NCBI GenBank assembly: GCA_002390745.1
Contig: DGQK01000051.1
Span: 97,568-161,567, forward strand
DNA: 64,000 bases
Direction of reading: 5' to 3'
Source: Bacteroidetes bacterium UBA4416
Lineage (GTDB): Bacteria; Bacteroidota; Bacteroidia; B-17B0; Aurantibacillaceae
Shown here: piece by piece, positions 1 to 6,931 of the stretch
Layout of the letters: the number at the start of each line of letters is the position of its first letter
Position numbering within the stretch: the first letter of the stretch is position 1
Made by a program: the position numbers and the translations under genes
Notes under the pieces: model-generated
Database searches by the model: none
Told to the model about the DNA's origin: nothing
The model's input: the letters and a program-made list of their open reading frames with translations, nothing else

Positions 1-705
1 ATGCAGAGCGTTGATTTTTGCGGTTCTGAAAAAAGGGGCAAAAGAGTTAACGCTTTTATGTTTGAACATGAATACCAGGAAAGCGATGCCCATGCAGAAC
101 CGGTCGATAAACGTGGCCCAGCAGGAGCCCATGTAGCCCATCTCCGGAAGGCCGCCCTTTCCGTAGATGAGCATGTAGTTTAAGATAATGTTAAGCACAT
201 TGCCCGCCAGGCTGATGTACATGGCCGCTCTGGTATTTCCGAGCCCCTCGCTGTATTGCTTGCACACAAAGAACAAGGATACCGGGATGATGGAAAAGAT
301 CAGCACGTTGAAAAAAGGAATGGCCAGCTTTACCACGTCCTCCGGTTGCTGCATATAGTTCAGGATGCCTGAAAGAAAGAACAGCACAATGAACAGCAGG
401 ATGCTCAGGATGAAGTTGATGAAGAGCGCATTCTTGAACAAAGATGCCTTTTCCTGCTCGTCCTGCCTGTGGTGGGCTTCGGTAATGGCAGGCGTGAGCA
501 CATAGCTCATGCCGATGCCGAATACCAGCACGATCACAAAGAGCTGGTTGGAGAGGATCCCTGCCGCCTGCTCGGTCTTGCCGAGCCTTCCCAGGAAAAT
601 AGTATCCACCATGCCGGTGACGATGTGGCCGATCTGAGTGAGGACAAGGGGTACTGAGAGGCTGATGGTTTCCCGGATATGCGGATATGAGGCGGTGTTT
701 TTCAA
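1..705 (-). CDS. MATE family efflux transporter, partial (C-terminal part outside window)
   Basis: Reading the minus strand from a TTG at 705 gives an open frame to the window edge. It begins with MKNTASYPHIRETISLSVPL and continues through hydrophobic segments typical of NorM/DinF-type multidrug and toxin extrusion proteins, for example the IGHIVTGMVDTIFLGRLG region in the first helices. These inner-membrane proteins export cationic compounds in exchange for Na+ or H+. About 235 residues are visible, roughly half of the usual 440-460. There is no ATG upstream in frame before a stop, so TTG at 705 is the best start, although an alternative CTG cannot be excluded. The gene is divergent from hpt. 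The substrate cannot be predicted. Confidence 0.85.
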   Translation of the reverse strand, partial: MKNTASYPHIRETISLSVPLVLTQIGHIVTGMVDTIFLGRLGKTEQAAGILSNQLFVIVLVFGIGMSYVLTPAITEAHHRQDEQEKASLFKNALFINFILSILLFIVLFFLSGILNYMQQPEDVVKLAIPFFNVLIFSIIPVSLFFVCKQYSEGLGNTRAAMYISLAGNVLNIILNYMLIYGKGGLPEMGYMGSCWATFIDRFCMGIAFLVFMFKHKSVNSFAPFFRTAKINALH

Positions 706-793
706 GGCCCGTAAAGGTAAAATAAATTTGAGCAGGTATAGCGCCTGTGGCTTTTTATTCCTGAAAAAGTAGGAGCGATTTTTAAATAGTTAG

Positions 794-801
794 TATATTT
801 G
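794..801 (+). promoter_or_regulatory. Putative -7 promoter element of hpt
   Basis: The sequence TATATTTG matches the Bacteroidota -7 consensus TAnnTTTG and lies 23 bases before the hpt ATG. No convincing TTG -33 element stands at the expected distance. Confidence 0.45.
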
Positions 802-824
802 TTTCATTAAAATTCATCCTTAGC

Positions 825-1361
825 ATGCAGCGTGTCACCCTTAAAGATAAAACCTTTGTCCCTTATATCACCTCCGATAAAATCCAGGAAAGTGTGAGGC
901 AAATGGCCAAAAAAATAAATACGGATCTGGCGCAGGACATGCCATTGTTTCTGGTGGTGCTCAACGGTTCTTTTATGTTTGCAGCCGACCTCCTGAAGGA
1001 AGTGACTATCCCCTGCGAGCTCTCATTTATCAAGCTGGCCTCTTATCACGGCACCAGCAGCACCGGTACTGTAACCGAAATGATCGGCCTTACCGAAGAG
1101 ATCAAAGGAAGAACCGTGATTGTTGTCGAAGATATTGTAGATACCGGTGTTACCATCGAAAAGCTGGTGGCGCTTCTGAACAAAAAGGAAGTAAAGCAGA
1201 TCAAAATAGCTTCTTTTCTTCTGAAACCTGATGCCTATACCAAAGATATCAAAGTGGATTATGTAGGTATGGAAATTCCCAACGACTTTGTAGTAGGCTA
1301 CGGACTCGACTACGACGGGCTTGGAAGAAACATGAAAGATATTTTTGTACTCGATAAATAA
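825..1361 (+). CDS. hpt: Hypoxanthine phosphoribosyltransferase
   Basis: This 178-residue cytoplasmic enzyme converts hypoxanthine (and usually guanine) plus PRPP to IMP or GMP in purine salvage. The diagnostic PRPP-binding loop VIVVEDIVDTGVT is at about residues 98-110, and the LVVLNGSFMFAADL segment near residue 43 is typical of the family. Length is normal. Adenylate kinase starts 28 bases downstream on the same strand, so the two purine nucleotide genes probably form one transcript. In some Bacteroidota HPRT and adenylate kinase are reported as a single fused polypeptide; here they are separate. Confidence 0.95.
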   Translation: MQRVTLKDKTFVPYITSDKIQESVRQMAKKINTDLAQDMPLFLVVLNGSFMFAADLLKEVTIPCELSFIKLASYHGTSSTGTVTEMIGLTEEIKGRTVIVVEDIVDTGVTIEKLVALLNKKEVKQIKIASFLLKPDAYTKDIKVDYVGMEIPNDFVVGYGLDYDGLGRNMKDIFVLDK

Positions 1362-1388
1362 TTCTCTAACCTCATAAAAACCATCAAT

Positions 1389-2852
1389 ATGCTGAACATT
1401 GTTTTATTTGGCCCTCCGGGCGCAGGAAAAGGGACACAATCCCAGAAATTAATTGATAAATACGGATTGGTGCATTTATCTACCGGCGATCTGCTGCGCA
1501 GTGAAATTGCCAATGGCACTGCACTCGGAATGGAAGCCAAAGCCATTATGGACCGTGGCGACCTGGTAAGCGATGAGATCGTGATTGGGATGATAGAATC
1601 GAAGCTGGATGCAAATCCGAATGCCAAAGGTTTTATTTTTGATGGATTTCCACGCACACAGGCGCAGGCGATAGCCCTCGACGACCTGTTGCAGAAAAAG
1701 GGCACAGCGATCAGCGCAATGCTGGCCCTTGAAGTGGATAATGAGGAACTGATCAAACGCCTGCTGCAACGCGGCAGGGAAACCGGAAGGCCTGATGACC
1801 AGGACGAGAACATCATCAGGAACAGGGTGAATGAATACAATAACAAGACCCTGCCTTTGAAAGAATATTATTCCGAACAATCGAAATTCCATGCCATCAA
1901 TGGGATCGGCTCCATAGACTCTATCTTCAAAGATCTGGTAGACCGCATTACTTTTGTGAACGCCGAGATCGAGCTCACCATGCTGGAAAACGACATCGAG
2001 CACCTGGACCTTACTGTGAATGATTTTGAAGAGGTAACCGAGATCTCTCCGGAATTGCAGAAAGATATGGATGAGGTAAGAAAAGAGGAGGAAGAAAAGG
2101 AAGGAGAAGATAAAGAGGAAGGAGAAGAGAAAAAAGGCATCATTGCTACGATCAAAGAAAAGGTGAGCCACTTTTTCAGCAGCGATAAAAAAACGGAGGA
2201 CGAATTTTCGGCAGACAAGGTGAAAGTACCGGCTGCAAAATCAGAAAGCAAACCTGCCGCGAAGGCTCCTGCGAAAACAGCTGCCAAACCTGCTAAGAAA
2301 GCTTCTAAAAAAGCAACAGCGAAGGCTCCGGCAAAAAAAGCCGCAACGCCTGCAAAAAAAGCAGCTGCTAAACCTGCGAAGAAAGCAGCGACAAAGGCCG
2401 CTCCTAAAAAAGCAGTCAGGAAAGTAGCAGCGAAAGCACCGGCAAAAGCCGCTAAGAAAGTGGTGAAAAAAGCGGTGGTAAAAGCATCTGCGAAAAAAGC
2501 AGTTAAAAAGGCTGTTGTGAAAGCTCCGGTAAAAGCCGTGAAGAAAGCCGTGAAAAAAGTAACGAAAAAAATCGCTGCCAAAGCTCCGGTAAAAAAAGTG
2601 CTGAAGAAAACAGCCGCTAAAAAAGTCGCAGCGAAAAAAGTGGTGAAGAAAGCGGTAAAAAAAGCCATCGTGAAAAAGGCAGCGCCTAAAAAAGCGGTTA
2701 AAAAGGCTGTGAAGAAGCTGGCCGCAAAGGCTCCGGTAAAAAAGGTGGTGAAAGCCGCTAAAAAAGCCGTGAAAAAAGTGGCTGCGAAACCTCTTGTGAA
2801 AAAAGTGGTGAAGAAAGTGGCAGCTAAGAAAGCTGCTAAAAAGAAAAAATAA
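1389..2852 (+). CDS. adk: Adenylate kinase with histone-H1-like Lys/Ala-rich C-terminal tail
   Basis: Residues 1-190 are a complete adenylate kinase (ATP + AMP to 2 ADP): P-loop GPPGAGKGT at 8-16, the AMP-binding FDGFPRT at about 84-90, and the lid segment RGRETGRPDDQDENIIRNR at about 128-146. The lid is short and has no zinc cysteines. A linker follows with an acidic Glu/Lys stretch at about 231-249. Residues 281-487 consist almost only of Lys, Ala, Val and Pro in AKKAVKK-like units, much like the C-terminal domain of histone H1 or bacterial H1-like proteins. At 487 residues the protein is more than twice the normal length. The frame is continuous with no frameshift, so the fusion appears genuine. 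The tail should be strongly cationic and disordered; DNA or RNA binding is inference. Confidence 0.93.
   Translation: MLNIVLFGPPGAGKGTQSQKLIDKYGLVHLSTGDLLRSEIANGTALGMEAKAIMDRGDLVSDEIVIGMIESKLDANPNAKGFIFDGFPRTQAQAIALDDLLQKKGTAISAMLALEVDNEELIKRLLQRGRETGRPDDQDENIIRNRVNEYNNKTLPLKEYYSEQSKFHAINGIGSIDSIFKDLVDRITFVNAEIELTMLENDIEHLDLTVNDFEEVTEISPELQKDMDEVRKEEEEKEGEDKEEGEEKKGIIATIKEKVSHFFSSDKKTEDEFSADKVKVPAAKSESKPAAKAPAKTAAKPAKKASKKATAKAPAKKAATPAKKAAAKPAKKAATKAAPKKAVRKVAAKAPAKAAKKVVKKAVVKASAKKAVKKAVVKAPVKAVKKAVKKVTKKIAAKAPVKKVLKKTAAKKVAAKKVVKKAVKKAIVKKAAPKKAVKKAVKKLAAKAPVKKVVKAAKKAVKKVAAKPLVKKVVKKVAAKKAAKKKK
2229..2849 (+). repeat. Low-complexity Lys/Ala coding repeat in adk tail
   Basis: Degenerate short repeats built from gctaaaaaagc- and gtgaaaaaa-type units encode the AKKA/VKKA tail of the adenylate kinase. 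Synonymous codons vary between units, so this is not a fresh slippage expansion. Confidence 0.85.
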
Positions 2853-2931
2853 TCATTGAAACCTTTGATGAAAGATTTAAGAAAAAGGCTTGTCCTTGCT
2901 CTTAAATCTTTTGTCTTTTATACCAGATACA

Positions 2932-3936
2932 GTGGATACGAATTTTGTTGACTATGTAAAGATTTGTTGCCGGAGTGGAAAAGGCGGTGCCGGCTCCACG
3001 CACCTGCACCGTGATATCCTCACTTCCAAAGGTGGCCCCGATGGCGGCGATGGCGGAAGGGGCGGGCATGTGATCCTGCGTGGCAACAAGCAGTTCTGGA
3101 CACTGATCCATTTGAAGTACCGCAAGCATATTATTGCCGAGCCGGGCGGAAGCGGGAGCTCGTCGCACAAATCCGGAAAAGAAGGGGAAGATCAGATCCT
3201 CGACGTGCCATTGGGAACCATCGCCCGCGATGTGGAAACGGATGAGGTGGAATGCGAGATTACCGAAGACGGGCAGGAATTTATTCTGGTGCCGGGCGGA
3301 AGAGGCGGTCTGGGAAATGCGCATTTCAAATCATCGACCAATCAAACACCGCGCTATTCGCAGCCCGGAGAGGAAGGCCGCACGGAGTGGAAGATCCTTG
3401 AACTGAAAGTTCTGGCAGATGTAGGCCTCGTAGGACTGCCGAATGCCGGAAAATCGACACTCCTTTCGGTGATCTCCGCCGCCAAGCCCGAAATTGCGAA
3501 TTATCCGTTTACCACCCTCACGCCCAATTTAGGCATCGTGCCTTACAGGGACTATAAAAGTTTTGTCGTAGCCGATATTCCCGGGATCATTGAAGGAGCC
3601 AGCGAAGGCAAAGGGCTTGGAACCCGTTTCCTGAGGCATATCGAGCGGAACTCCACTCTGTTGTTCATGGTAAGCTGCCAGAGCAATAACATCTATGAGG
3701 AGTACAAGGTACTACTGAATGAGCTCAAGGAATACAATCCGGAATTACTCGACAAGCAGCGGATGCTGGCCATTACACAGTGCGATACCATTGACGAGGA
3801 ACTGATCGGTGAGCTGGAGAAGGACCTGAAAAAGCGCATGAAAGGAAAATTCAAAATTCCTTACCTCTTCATTTCATCCCAATCAGGCTACAATATCCAG
3901 AAGCTGAAAGACATGCTCTGGGAACAGCTGAACTAA
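2932..3936 (+). CDS. obg: Obg family GTPase (ribosome assembly)
   Basis: Obg/CgtA is an essential GTPase acting in 50S subunit maturation and stress signalling. I place the start at GTG 2932 ([11 protein letters not shown]), because the family normally begins a few residues before FVDYVKI. TTG codons at 2890, 2896 and 2911 would add an atypical N-terminus. The Gly-rich Obg fold occupies about residues 1-155. The G domain then shows G1 GLPNAGKST at 168-176, G3 DIPG at 215-218, and a G4 that reads TQCD (282-285) instead of NKxD. There is no C-terminal OCT domain, so 334 residues is a normal length for Bacteroidota. It lies 79 bases after adk and is probably co-transcribed. Confidence 0.94.
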   Translation: MDTNFVDYVKICCRSGKGGAGSTHLHRDILTSKGGPDGGDGGRGGHVILRGNKQFWTLIHLKYRKHIIAEPGGSGSSSHKSGKEGEDQILDVPLGTIARDVETDEVECEITEDGQEFILVPGGRGGLGNAHFKSSTNQTPRYSQPGEEGRTEWKILELKVLADVGLVGLPNAGKSTLLSVISAAKPEIANYPFTTLTPNLGIVPYRDYKSFVVADIPGIIEGASEGKGLGTRFLRHIERNSTLLFMVSCQSNNIYEEYKVLLNELKEYNPELLDKQRMLAITQCDTIDEELIGELEKDLKKRMKGKFKIPYLFISSQSGYNIQKLKDMLWEQLN

Positions 3937-4010
3937 GCATTCTTTCGCTACCGGCACACACCACACAAGCCGTGCAGGCCTGCTTCAACACATAACCGCG
4001 TTATAGAGCC

Positions 4011-4466
4011 ATGGGAAAAAGTAAATTGCTGCGGATGGACAATGTCCTCATCGTTGTCGATGATCTCGAAGCTGCCAAAGCCTTTTTTATAGAACTGGGA
4101 TTTGAGCTCGAAGGAGAAACAACTGTTGGAGGCGACACAGTAGACCGCCTCATCGGTCTTGATAAGGTGCACGCAAGCCTTGCGCTGATGCGCACACCGG
4201 ATGGACACGGGCGCATAGAGTTGGATAAGTTCCATTCGCCAAAAGCAGTGAGAACAGGTCCGGAAAAAGCTACAGTGAATGAACTTGGGATACGCCGCAT
4301 CATGCTGGCCGTAGATAACCTTGACGAGCTGGTGAGCCGTCTGCTGAACCACGGCGCCGCGCTGATGGGCGAGGTGGTGCAATACGGAGATGCCTACAGG
4401 CTGGCCTACATCCGCGGTCCCGAAGGGATCATCGTGGGGCTGAGCGAGCAGCTCAGCCGCAAATAG
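4011..4466 (+). CDS. VOC family protein (glyoxalase/bleomycin-resistance fold)
   Basis: This 151-residue protein has the paired beta-alpha-beta-beta-beta layout of the vicinal oxygen chelate superfamily. The N-terminal half reads MDNVLIVVDDLEAAKAFFIELGF and the second module begins RRIMLAVDNLDELVSRLLNHGA, ending in a YIRGPEGIIVGL strand. Members include glyoxalases, dioxygenases and antibiotic-binding proteins, generally with a bound metal. The substrate cannot be inferred from sequence. It stands alone between obg and an acyltransferase. The start ATG at 4011 fits the usual N-terminus. Confidence 0.85.
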   Translation: MGKSKLLRMDNVLIVVDDLEAAKAFFIELGFELEGETTVGGDTVDRLIGLDKVHASLALMRTPDGHGRIELDKFHSPKAVRTGPEKATVNELGIRRIMLAVDNLDELVSRLLNHGAALMGEVVQYGDAYRLAYIRGPEGIIVGLSEQLSRK

Positions 4467-4528
4467 AAAAAACCCTGATATTCTGGTTTCTAAAAACCAG
4501 TGGTGATCCGCAGGCTTTCTGTCAACGG

Positions 4529-4559
4529 TTGATCCGTGTCAATATTTGCGGTATTTTTG
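4529..4559 (+). promoter_or_regulatory. Putative promoter of the acyltransferase gene
   Basis: TTG at 4529-4531, a 20-base spacer, then TATTTTTG at 4552-4559 match the Bacteroidota -33/-7 consensus. The -7 element ends only four bases before the ATG at 4564, so the transcript may have almost no leader. It also argues against the upstream TTG at 4546 as the start codon. Confidence 0.55.
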
Positions 4560-4563
4560 CAGG

Positions 4564-5130
4564 ATGTTCAAGCTTTTATTCAGACTGGGTGGTTGGAAGA
4601 TCACACATTACCTTCCGAAGGAAATAAAACGTTGCGTCATTATAGGAGCGCCTCATACCAGCAACTGGGATTTTATGTATGGCATGGGTGCTCTAAAGAT
4701 CATGAAGCTCAGGATACGCTTTACCATCAAAAAAGAGTGGATCCGTTTTCCCCTGAAGCGTTTAATGCAAAACCTGGGCGCGCTGCCAATCGACCGATCG
4801 TCCAAATCCGATGGCACTAAAAAAAGCACCGTGGAAGCTATGGCCGGATTGTTCGATGCCCACGAAGAACTTTTGTTACTGATTACACCCGAAGGCACAC
4901 GCTCCAGGGTAGAGAAGTGGCGGACAGGCTTTTATTATGTAGCGCTCGCTGCCAAAGTCCCTTTGGCGCTCGGTTTCATGGATTACCGCAAGCGCGAGTG
5001 CGGCATCGATAAGATCTTGTACCCCAGCGGCGATTTTTACAAGGACATGAAAGAGATTATGGCCTTCTATTCTACCAAAACAGGAAAGAACCCGCATAAC
5101 TTTTCCATCGACCGTACATTTGAAGTGTAA
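4564..5130 (+). CDS. 1-acyl-sn-glycerol-3-phosphate acyltransferase family protein
   Basis: This is a 188-residue PlsC-like acyltransferase. The catalytic HxxxxD motif appears as HTSNWD near residue 30, and the acceptor-binding EGTRS motif as PEGTRS near residue 109. Family members transfer acyl groups to lysophosphatidic acid or related acceptors at the cytoplasmic membrane. The protein is short and lacks an obvious long N-terminal membrane anchor, like many Bacteroidota paralogues acting on lipids other than bulk phosphatidate. The start at ATG 4564 is preferred because the promoter -7 element lies just upstream of it. Confidence 0.85.
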   Translation: MFKLLFRLGGWKITHYLPKEIKRCVIIGAPHTSNWDFMYGMGALKIMKLRIRFTIKKEWIRFPLKRLMQNLGALPIDRSSKSDGTKKSTVEAMAGLFDAHEELLLLITPEGTRSRVEKWRTGFYYVALAAKVPLALGFMDYRKRECGIDKILYPSGDFYKDMKEIMAFYSTKTGKNPHNFSIDRTFEV

Positions 5131-5157
5131 TTTCTAATTCCTCCTGAGAGGTGGCCC

Positions 5158-5185
5158 AAAGCCTTAGCCTATCTAAGGAGGCTTT
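5158..5185 (+). terminator. Possible terminator hairpin after acyltransferase gene
   Basis: CCTTAG (5162-5167) pairs with CTAAGG (5173-5178) around a 5-base loop, and the flanking AAAGCC/GGCTTT can extend or compete with the stem. No U-run follows, so termination here is uncertain. Confidence 0.3.
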
Positions 5186-5287
5186 CACAGTAATGTCCGG
5201 GCTTCATCGCGAAGCTGTGTTTTTGCAATACAAGCGGCTATCCTGAAAATTCCGCATTCTTTTTTTTAAATGTATTGCTATATATCC

Positions 5288-5295
5288 TATTTTTG
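5288..5295 (+). promoter_or_regulatory. Putative -7 promoter element of the metal locus
   Basis: TATTTTTG matches TAnnTTTG. It lies inside the longest possible frame starting at 5275 and so supports the downstream TTG at 5317 as the translation start of the first gene. Confidence 0.5.
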
Positions 5296-5316
5296 TGGCG
5301 GCTATTATTTTATGAT

Positions 5317-5700
5317 TTGAAAAAGTCGTTTCAGATATTTCTTTCTACCCTCCTGCTATTAAGCATCAGCTGGCAGTGCGGGGCCAAAACAGCCATCTAC
5401 ATTCATTTTAAATACAAGCAGAAAGAGCTTGCCGAAACCGTGTGTGTGAATAAGGATGTGGTGGGAAGCTGTTGTAAAGCCAAATGTTACCTCGATAAGG
5501 AAATAAAAAAGGAAGAAAAGCGCCAGGCCGATCTTCCTTCCACCCTCAAGGAAAAAACGGGTAAAACCGAATTGTTTTCCGGGCCTGTATCTTTCAGTCC
5601 CTTACCGGCGGTGTGGATCCGCAAGCTCCCGGTTCGCTACACACCTTCACTTCCGGAGCACAGAGCTGTTCCTGTGTTTCATCCGCCTGCGTTGATCTGA
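5317..5700 (+). CDS. Small secreted or membrane-anchored protein with Cys motif (GKCYL-like family)
   Basis: A hydrophobic N-terminus (KKSFQIFLSTLLLLSISW) is followed by YIHFKYKQKELAETVCVNKDVVGSCCKAKCYLDKEIKK. I recognise this layout from short Bacteroidota proteins that carry a CVNKD...C.GKCYL-type cysteine cluster and are often encoded near metal-handling genes; the family has no established function that I know. The start is a TTG. The longer frame from 5275 would include the promoter -7 box, so I reject it. About 127 residues. The location upstream of an MbnP-type lipoprotein suggests a role in metal (possibly copper) handling, which is inference. Confidence 0.65.
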   Translation: MKKSFQIFLSTLLLLSISWQCGAKTAIYIHFKYKQKELAETVCVNKDVVGSCCKAKCYLDKEIKKEEKRQADLPSTLKEKTGKTELFSGPVSFSPLPAVWIRKLPVRYTPSLPEHRAVPVFHPPALI

Positions 5701-5749
5701 TGTTTGGGTAAGCAGAATGTTTGTCACTTTGGGTGCCAATGCGGCCTTG

Positions 5750-5797
5750 TGCCTGCATACCGGGACTGTTCCCGCTATGTATGGCAGCATACAGGCA
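5750..5797 (+). promoter_or_regulatory. Nested RNA hairpin between genes of the metal locus
   Basis: Three co-axial inverted repeats are nested in one stem: TGCCTG (5750-5755) with CAGGCA (5792-5797), CATAC (5756-5760) with GTATG (5779-5783), and CGGGA (5761-5765) with TCCCG (5770-5774) closing a 4-base loop. There is no U-run, so this is not a standard terminator. It precedes the 35-residue peptide gene and may be a regulatory leader or an mRNA processing or stability element. I could not match it to a known riboswitch class. Confidence 0.5.
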
Positions 5798-5860
5798 ATG
5801 TGGCGGCTTGCGGTGATGAACTTTCGCATCGATTCCGTTACACATTTAAAATCAAAACAC

Positions 5861-5968
5861 ATGAAAACAGCGCTCTTCATTTTTGTGGTGCTATGCGTGT
5901 ATCTGCTCAACGAGTTCCGTTTGATCAGAAAATACAGCAGGGCTATAGAACAAGCCAATAAAAAATAA
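5861..5968 (+). CDS. 35-residue single-pass membrane peptide, unknown
   Basis: ATG at 5861 opens a short frame beginning MKTALFIFVVLCVYLLNEF and ending in the basic RKYSRAIEQANKK. One predicted membrane helix and a charged C-terminal tail are all that can be seen. It sits between two genes of the same strand in the metal locus. The in-frame extension upstream to 5717 has no protein-like character and overlaps the RNA hairpin, so I use the later ATG. Translation is not proven. Confidence 0.4.
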   Translation: MKTALFIFVVLCVYLLNEFRLIRKYSRAIEQANKK

Positions 5969-6059
5969 TTTTTAAAACCAGCGTTCCGATGCGGTTGCTT
6001 CCGGCTGTTTTAGCTGCCGGTTCTGCCGTGTGTGAAACGCATTAAAACACATTTGATAC

Positions 6060-6863
6060 ATGAAATCTATATCTCTATGGATGGCATTAACATGCCTGAT
6101 CCTGACTTTCAGCAACTGTAAAAAAAATACCAAAGACCCGGAGCCCGAACCAACGCAGCCACCGGTAACTACGCCCGCTACCCCGGGAGGTACCCTGCAA
6201 ATTGAGTTTGAAGGCGCCGTCGGTGATTCATCGCTGGTGCTGTCCACTCAAACCTACACCAATCAGGCAGGAAATACCTTTAACATTACCCTGTGTAAGT
6301 ATTACATCAGCAATATCAGACTCACTAAAAACGATAATACCGTATGGGCTGAGCCTAACAGCTATCACCTGGTAGATTATTCGGATATCCTGAGCACCAT
6401 CGTGGAGATCCCGAATGTTCCCTATGCCGATTATAAAGCCATTGAATTTATGATCGGTGTTGACAGTGCGCGCAATGTATCCGGCGCGCAGTCAGGAGCG
6501 CTTGATCCGGCCAACGGCATGTTCTGGAGCTGGAACAGCGGCTACATCATGGCGAAGATGGAAGGCACCTCACCGCAGTCCACCGCTACAGCCAACAAGC
6601 TCACGATCCACGTGGGCGGCTTCAGCGGCGCAAACTCTGTATTAAAAACCGTATCCCCGTCTTTCGGAGGCAATGTGGCAAAAGTTACCAGTTCCATCAC
6701 ACCGAAGATCCATTTGAAATGTGATATCATGGAGTGGTTCCAGTCGCCTAATGTCATCGATTTTTCCACGCTCAATACGGTGCACATGCCGGGAGCAGAT
6801 GCGAAGAAGATCGGCGACAATTACGCAGATATGTTCAGTGTAGAGCACATTCATAACAATTAA
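6060..6863 (+). CDS. MbnP-type lipoprotein (putative copper-binding)
   Basis: This 267-residue lipoprotein has a signal peptide ending in a lipobox-like FSNC (Cys near residue 20), followed by a Pro/Thr/Glu-rich spacer. The mature domain has the hallmarks of the MbnP family: an early LCKYYISNIRL strand, a central IGVDSARNVSGAQSGALDP segment, and the conserved GMFWSWNSGYIMAKMEG. MbnP was first characterised in methanobactin operons as a periplasmic copper-binding partner of the dihaem enzyme MbnH. Bacteroidota homologues are common, and copper binding by them is inference. No MbnH or cytochrome peroxidase gene is adjacent here. A barrel protein follows on the same strand. Confidence 0.85.
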   Translation: MKSISLWMALTCLILTFSNCKKNTKDPEPEPTQPPVTTPATPGGTLQIEFEGAVGDSSLVLSTQTYTNQAGNTFNITLCKYYISNIRLTKNDNTVWAEPNSYHLVDYSDILSTIVEIPNVPYADYKAIEFMIGVDSARNVSGAQSGALDPANGMFWSWNSGYIMAKMEGTSPQSTATANKLTIHVGGFSGANSVLKTVSPSFGGNVAKVTSSITPKIHLKCDIMEWFQSPNVIDFSTLNTVHMPGADAKKIGDNYADMFSVEHIHNN

Positions 6864-6886
6864 ACCTTAAAAAAAAACAGGAGCTT

Positions 6887-6912
6887 GCAGGAGAAGGCGT
6901 TCCTTCTCCTGC
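6887..6912 (+). promoter_or_regulatory. Perfect 11-bp hairpin between MbnP and barrel genes
   Basis: GCAGGAGAAGG (6887-6897) pairs perfectly with CCTTCTCCTGC (6902-6912) around CGTT. An A-tract precedes it, but no T-tract follows on the plus strand. It begins 23 bases after the MbnP stop and ends 19 bases before the next ATG, so it could be an attenuator or mRNA-stability element separating the two genes. Confidence 0.5.
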
Positions 6913-6931
6913 GGCCCTTGCGATCAGCGTT

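Noticed and set aside
1868..2668. Long minus-strand frame rich in Phe/Ala
   Set aside because: It is the antisense reading of the Lys/Ala tail of adk and has no natural protein composition.
4483..4500. Hairpin ctggttt/aaaccag as terminator after the VOC gene
   Set aside because: The stem is short and no T-run follows, so it is too weak to call.
5701..5860. Cobalamin-type riboswitch ahead of the metal locus peptide
   Set aside because: The hairpin region lacks the conserved B12-box (GCCACTG) and related core segments.
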